Part shown: in pieces, positions 61,130 through 64,000 of the stretch | Position numbering within the stretch: position 1 is the stretch's first letter | Layout of the letters: each line of letters starts with the position of its first letter | DNA from: Paenibacillus xylanilyticus | Lineage (GTDB): Bacteria > Bacillota > Bacilli > Paenibacillales > Paenibacillaceae | DNA: 64,000 bases | Reading direction: 5' to 3' | NCBI RefSeq assembly: GCF_013359935.1 | Contig: NZ_JABMCB010000170.1 | Span: forward strand, 62,001-126,000 | Position numbers and translations under genes: made by a program | The notes under the pieces: generated by a model | Seen by the model: the letters and a program-made list of their open reading frames with translations, nothing else | What the model was told of the DNA's origin: nothing | Database searches by the model: none

Positions 61130-62065
61130 GTGAAAGCGAGAACGATGATTGGTGGAGTTATTGCTGTTGCCGCTGTAACGGCAGGTGGCTTATGGAAGGC
61201 AGCGGTGAAGAGCCAGACACCCAAAAAGATCCCCATTACGCTTACCCCACCTATGCCATTCGAAGATGTAACCTTCGAGAGTGGAGGTGGGCGGGTTCAC
61301 GGATGGTTTATTCCAGCTGGGGTCCACGTTCCCAAACCGTGGCCGCTAATTATTATAGCCCATGGCTGGGGTTCCAATCGATCACGTGTACTCCGCTATG
61401 CCCGTCCCATCTGGGAAGCGGGATATGCTCTCTTCATGTATGATGTTCGAAGTCATGGAGCAAGTGATCCGGTAAAAGCGGCATCTGCCTACCTGTTCCG
61501 TGATGATCTGCTCGCAGCATTGCGCTACACGACTTCCCGGCCGGAGATAGATCCGGGTGCCATCGGTGTGTTGGGGCATTCGCTAGGCGGTTTGGGAACC
61601 ATTATGGCAGTAACGGAACATATTCCGGTATCGGCAGTCATTACGGATTCCATGCCATCCCAGTTCGAAGTGATTGTCAGTTCGGAGCTGAAACGTCGGC
61701 GATTGCCCCTGTTTCCACTCGCCCAGTTGATTCCGCGAATCTGGTTCTGGCGGCTGGGGGAATCCCTGAAAACGTATCGTCAACGGGACCCCGTCCTGCT
61801 TCTGAATGAACGGCGCAAAGGCATGCAGCTGCCGATGCTCATGGTGCATTCCAAAGGAGATAATTTTATCCCGCCAAGTGAACTGGAGTACTTCATGTCC
61901 AAGGCAGATCCGCCTGTCGAACATCTGTGGGTCAATAGCGGCGGGCACAGTTGTTCAGAGGAAGATCCTGTATTCTGGCAGACCGTAATCCCTTTCCTGA
62001 AAAACCATGTACAAGTTCAGGCGAAATCGACCGATTCCAGTGCTGCTGTAATAGATCGTGAATGA
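61130..62065 (+). CDS. alpha/beta hydrolase
   Basis: Serine hydrolase of 311 residues with an N-terminal hydrophobic segment (IGGVIAVAAVTAGGLWKAA), probably a membrane anchor. The nucleophile elbow is GHSLGG, the oxyanion region follows IIAHGWGSNR, and the acid and His are suggested by MVHSKGDNFIPP and SGGHSCSEE. The domain is of the YqkD/FrsA-like dienelactone-hydrolase group found in Bacilli. I place the start at GTG 61130 with GGAGAGGAG 9 bases upstream; ATG 61100 is the alternative. Substrate unknown. Confidence 0.87.
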   Translation: MKARTMIGGVIAVAAVTAGGLWKAAVKSQTPKKIPITLTPPMPFEDVTFESGGGRVHGWFIPAGVHVPKPWPLIIIAHGWGSNRSRVLRYARPIWEAGYALFMYDVRSHGASDPVKAASAYLFRDDLLAALRYTTSRPEIDPGAIGVLGHSLGGLGTIMAVTEHIPVSAVITDSMPSQFEVIVSSELKRRRLPLFPLAQLIPRIWFWRLGESLKTYRQRDPVLLLNERRKGMQLPMLMVHSKGDNFIPPSELEYFMSKADPPVEHLWVNSGGHSCSEEDPVFWQTVIPFLKNHVQVQAKSTDSSAAVIDRE

Positions 62066-62102
62066 TCATAGAGCCTACATAATGTTGCAGGCTGACATAG
62101 AG

Positions 62103-62128
62103 AACGCCAACCAGATTGGCGTTTTTTT
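62103..62128 (+). terminator. terminator after the alpha/beta hydrolase gene
   Basis: AACGCCAA, five-base loop, TTGGCGTT, then a T tract. Confidence 0.92.
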
Positions 62129-62334
62129 GCTGTTCAGCATCTTTTGAAAAAATTCTCATTTGTAAAATTGTTGGGAAAAGGACGATTAAAAAGGAAGCTT
62201 ATGGTATCATAGAATAGACTGACCATATTCATGCGGAGTTATTTGGCATGCATCCATGTGAACATTTGCTTCAACCCAAAGATATGGATTAATGCAAAAA
62301 GTTGATGTGTGAAATTGAAGGGAGAGGTCCAGAT

Positions 62335-64000
62335 TTGAGTTTTCAGATTCGATTCAAAATGATGACAGCCAAAGCTGCATCAGCAGCCATGGCGGCATTG
62401 CTTCTGGCATCGCAGACTCCAGGGTTTGCAGGCAGCGTGTCAGCAGCGCAAGCAGAACAGGTAACAGAAGCTGCACCGGGGGAAAATGAACAACTAGACA
62501 TGACTAGCAATGACGTGCCTGAGGGGGCTAAGATCTCCTCCAAGCAAGCCAGTGAGAATATATTGAAACTGTTTCCCATGCTAAAGAAGGCTACCATTAC
62601 ATCGGCACAATTTGATCCGAATAACCGATTCCCTCCGCTCGAGTACAAAACATGGGACATCGGATTCCAGATTACCGAGGGTAATCATTCGATGGGGTTT
62701 AACGCATCTGTACATGCAGGGACAGGGGAAGTACTGAGTGTGCATATGCCGTCTGATTTACTGGATAAGCAGTTGTCTGATTCGGAAGTCAAACTGACCA
62801 AGGATGAAGTCGAAGAACAGGCTGTGGCCTTTCTGTACAAGGCAATTCCTGGATTGAAGGAAGACGCATATGCAACTTTGGGAGATCTGTACCAAACGGC
62901 AGGGCAGCAATCGTTGTTCGGCAGAACCGAATATCAATTTGCGTACCAACTGAAGCATGACGGTTTGTTATCTGAGGCGGAGACGGTTTACATAAGTGTG
63001 GATCAAAGTGGCCTGGTAACAGGTTATTCACGAATGACGACCGCAGCGGAATATCCTTCATCGAAACCGGCTGTACCTGCAGAGAAGGCACGGCAGCAAT
63101 TCGAAGAACAGTTCGATGTAGAACTCGCCTACATTAAGAAAAACAGCCTGTCTTCTAAGCAAGGTCAGCAGTACTATCTGGGATATATGCCGAAGGATTC
63201 CAGCATGGTTCCGCTTGAGGCGAATACGTTGGAACGGTTCAACGCTATGACTGGGAAAGCCATTACTGAGGATACCGTACAGCAGGACAAACCGCTGAAA
63301 GGCAGCGCTGCCGCTTTTGTTCCAGCGAATGGACAGAGACTGAATGCCAAGCAGGCAGAGAACCTGGTTAAAAAGAACTTTGATATTCCGGAAGGATACA
63401 AGTTGGATTACAGCCAGTTAAATAAAGGAAGCTACTGGAGTCCGAACAATCAGGTCTGGAGTCTGAGCTGGAGCAACCGAAACGCGAATATGTCCTATAT
63501 GTTCATGCGAGACATTTCAGCGCAGGTGGATGCCACCACCGGACAAATTTACAGCTATAGCCTGTATCAGCGAATGAGTCCGGATGCTGCAGAAGAGAAA
63601 CTGGCTGAAGAAAAAGAAGGCAAATCCGTAACCCGCACGCAAGCCGAGAAACTTGCAATCCATTCGGTTATTGCACTTGTGCCGGATGCTACAGAACAGT
63701 TCAAGCTGTCCAGCGTGCTTGAGGTAGAGGACGCCCGTACATTTATCTTTCAACGCTACCTGAATGGAATAGCGGTTAAGGATGATCTGGTACAGGTACA
63801 GGTCCTGAAGGATGGAACGATTAGCGAATTTTATGCCAATCTTGCTGCAACGCCTGAGCAGCTGCCCGCAAGCAAGGAGCCGGCGATTAGTTACGAAGAG
63901 GCGAAAGCTGCCTACCTGGAAGAATTCAAGCTGGTTCTGGCATACTCCCGTTACGGTGGACATGGTACGAGCAGTGGCCAAGTCACTCCGTCGGGAATAA
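62335..64000 (+). CDS. secreted YcdB/YcdC-domain protein, 3'-truncated by the window edge
   Basis: An open frame from TTG 62335 runs to the end of the window without a stop (555 codons visible). GGGAGAGG lies 7 bases before the TTG. The product begins with a signal peptide (FKMMTAKAASAAMAALLLAS, then SAAQA as likely cleavage area). The mature part has successive PepSY/YcdB-like modules: SSKQASENILKLFP, then VTRTQAEKLAIHSVI, and SYEEAKAAYLEEFKLVL near the edge, each pairing an alpha helix with sheet segments. Bacillus YcdB/YcdC and Paenibacillus cell-surface proteins with S-layer homology domains share this layout; the missing end may hold such domains. Function unknown. Confidence 0.85.
   Translation, partial: MSFQIRFKMMTAKAASAAMAALLLASQTPGFAGSVSAAQAEQVTEAAPGENEQLDMTSNDVPEGAKISSKQASENILKLFPMLKKATITSAQFDPNNRFPPLEYKTWDIGFQITEGNHSMGFNASVHAGTGEVLSVHMPSDLLDKQLSDSEVKLTKDEVEEQAVAFLYKAIPGLKEDAYATLGDLYQTAGQQSLFGRTEYQFAYQLKHDGLLSEAETVYISVDQSGLVTGYSRMTTAAEYPSSKPAVPAEKARQQFEEQFDVELAYIKKNSLSSKQGQQYYLGYMPKDSSMVPLEANTLERFNAMTGKAITEDTVQQDKPLKGSAAAFVPANGQRLNAKQAENLVKKNFDIPEGYKLDYSQLNKGSYWSPNNQVWSLSWSNRNANMSYMFMRDISAQVDATTGQIYSYSLYQRMSPDAAEEKLAEEKEGKSVTRTQAEKLAIHSVIALVPDATEQFKLSSVLEVEDARTFIFQRYLNGIAVKDDLVQVQVLKDGTISEFYANLAATPEQLPASKEPAISYEEAKAAYLEEFKLVLAYSRYGGHGTSSGQVTPSGI

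Overview
The window reads as chromosome of a Gram-positive, low-to-mid GC Firmicute, most likely a Paenibacillus. This rests on family resemblance: strong AGGAGG-type ribosome binding sites with frequent GTG/TTG starts, YesM/YesN-type two-component pairs beside LplB/YtcP-type sugar permeases, a Qox-type quinol oxidase, a GerN-like antiporter, XylR/XylA/XylB and a secreted YcdB-like protein. No rRNA, tRNA, CRISPR array, transposase or phage gene was seen. Two genes are cut by the window: a response regulator at the left edge and the YcdB-like protein at the right edge.

Layout. 1-3343: a two-component system (first gene truncated) followed by a BcrA-type ABC exporter. 3449-8001: pdxK, a second two-component pair, phosphatidylserine synthase and a short DedA protein. 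8036-10515 (minus strand): an orphan protein with a nuclease-like core plus winged helix, and a GerN/NapA-type cation/proton antiporter with a long attenuator-like leader. 10603-14787: DUF420 (CtaM-like) protein, gpmA, a 55-residue small protein, an aldo/keto reductase, a thioredoxin-like protein and uppP (minus). 14937-18477: TetR regulator, a polar amino acid ABC importer and an OsmC protein. 18764-37435: a carbohydrate-use island with a YesM/YesN-type kinase and regulator, GH2 enzyme, two CUT1 permeases, three tandem paralogous solute-binding lipoproteins, a GH95 enzyme and a GH1 beta-glucosidase. It is studded with AAAACGTTTT palindromes and cre-like sites. 37692-42306: a small membrane protein and the qoxABCD quinol oxidase. 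42381-45906: kduI, a DeoR regulator, kduD and a TIM-barrel isomerase for hexuronate breakdown. 46068-51971: metY, a PfeT/FrvA-type P1B-4 ATPase behind a Fur-family box, a ZIP transporter (minus), trxB and a glutaredoxin-like protein. 52145-57356: a small membrane protein and xylR (minus), xylA, a highly structured intergenic element and xylB. 57499-64000: two glycosyltransferases, a KDPG-type aldolase, an alpha/beta hydrolase and the start of the YcdB-like protein.

How the parts fit. Sugar capture dominates: solute-binding lipoproteins feed one permease pair, cytoplasmic GH2, GH95 and GH1 enzymes would trim branched plant oligosaccharides (xyloglucan-type chains are one possibility), xylose goes through XylA/XylB, and uronates go through KduI/KduD toward a KDPG-type aldolase. 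No ATPase for the sugar importer is present; CUT1 systems of this kind usually share an MsmX-type ATPase encoded elsewhere. The most unusual items are the structured element before xylB, the antiporter leader, the nuclease-like/winged-helix orphan, the triple 10-bp repeat in front of kduI, and the three-binding-protein arrangement with separate promoters.
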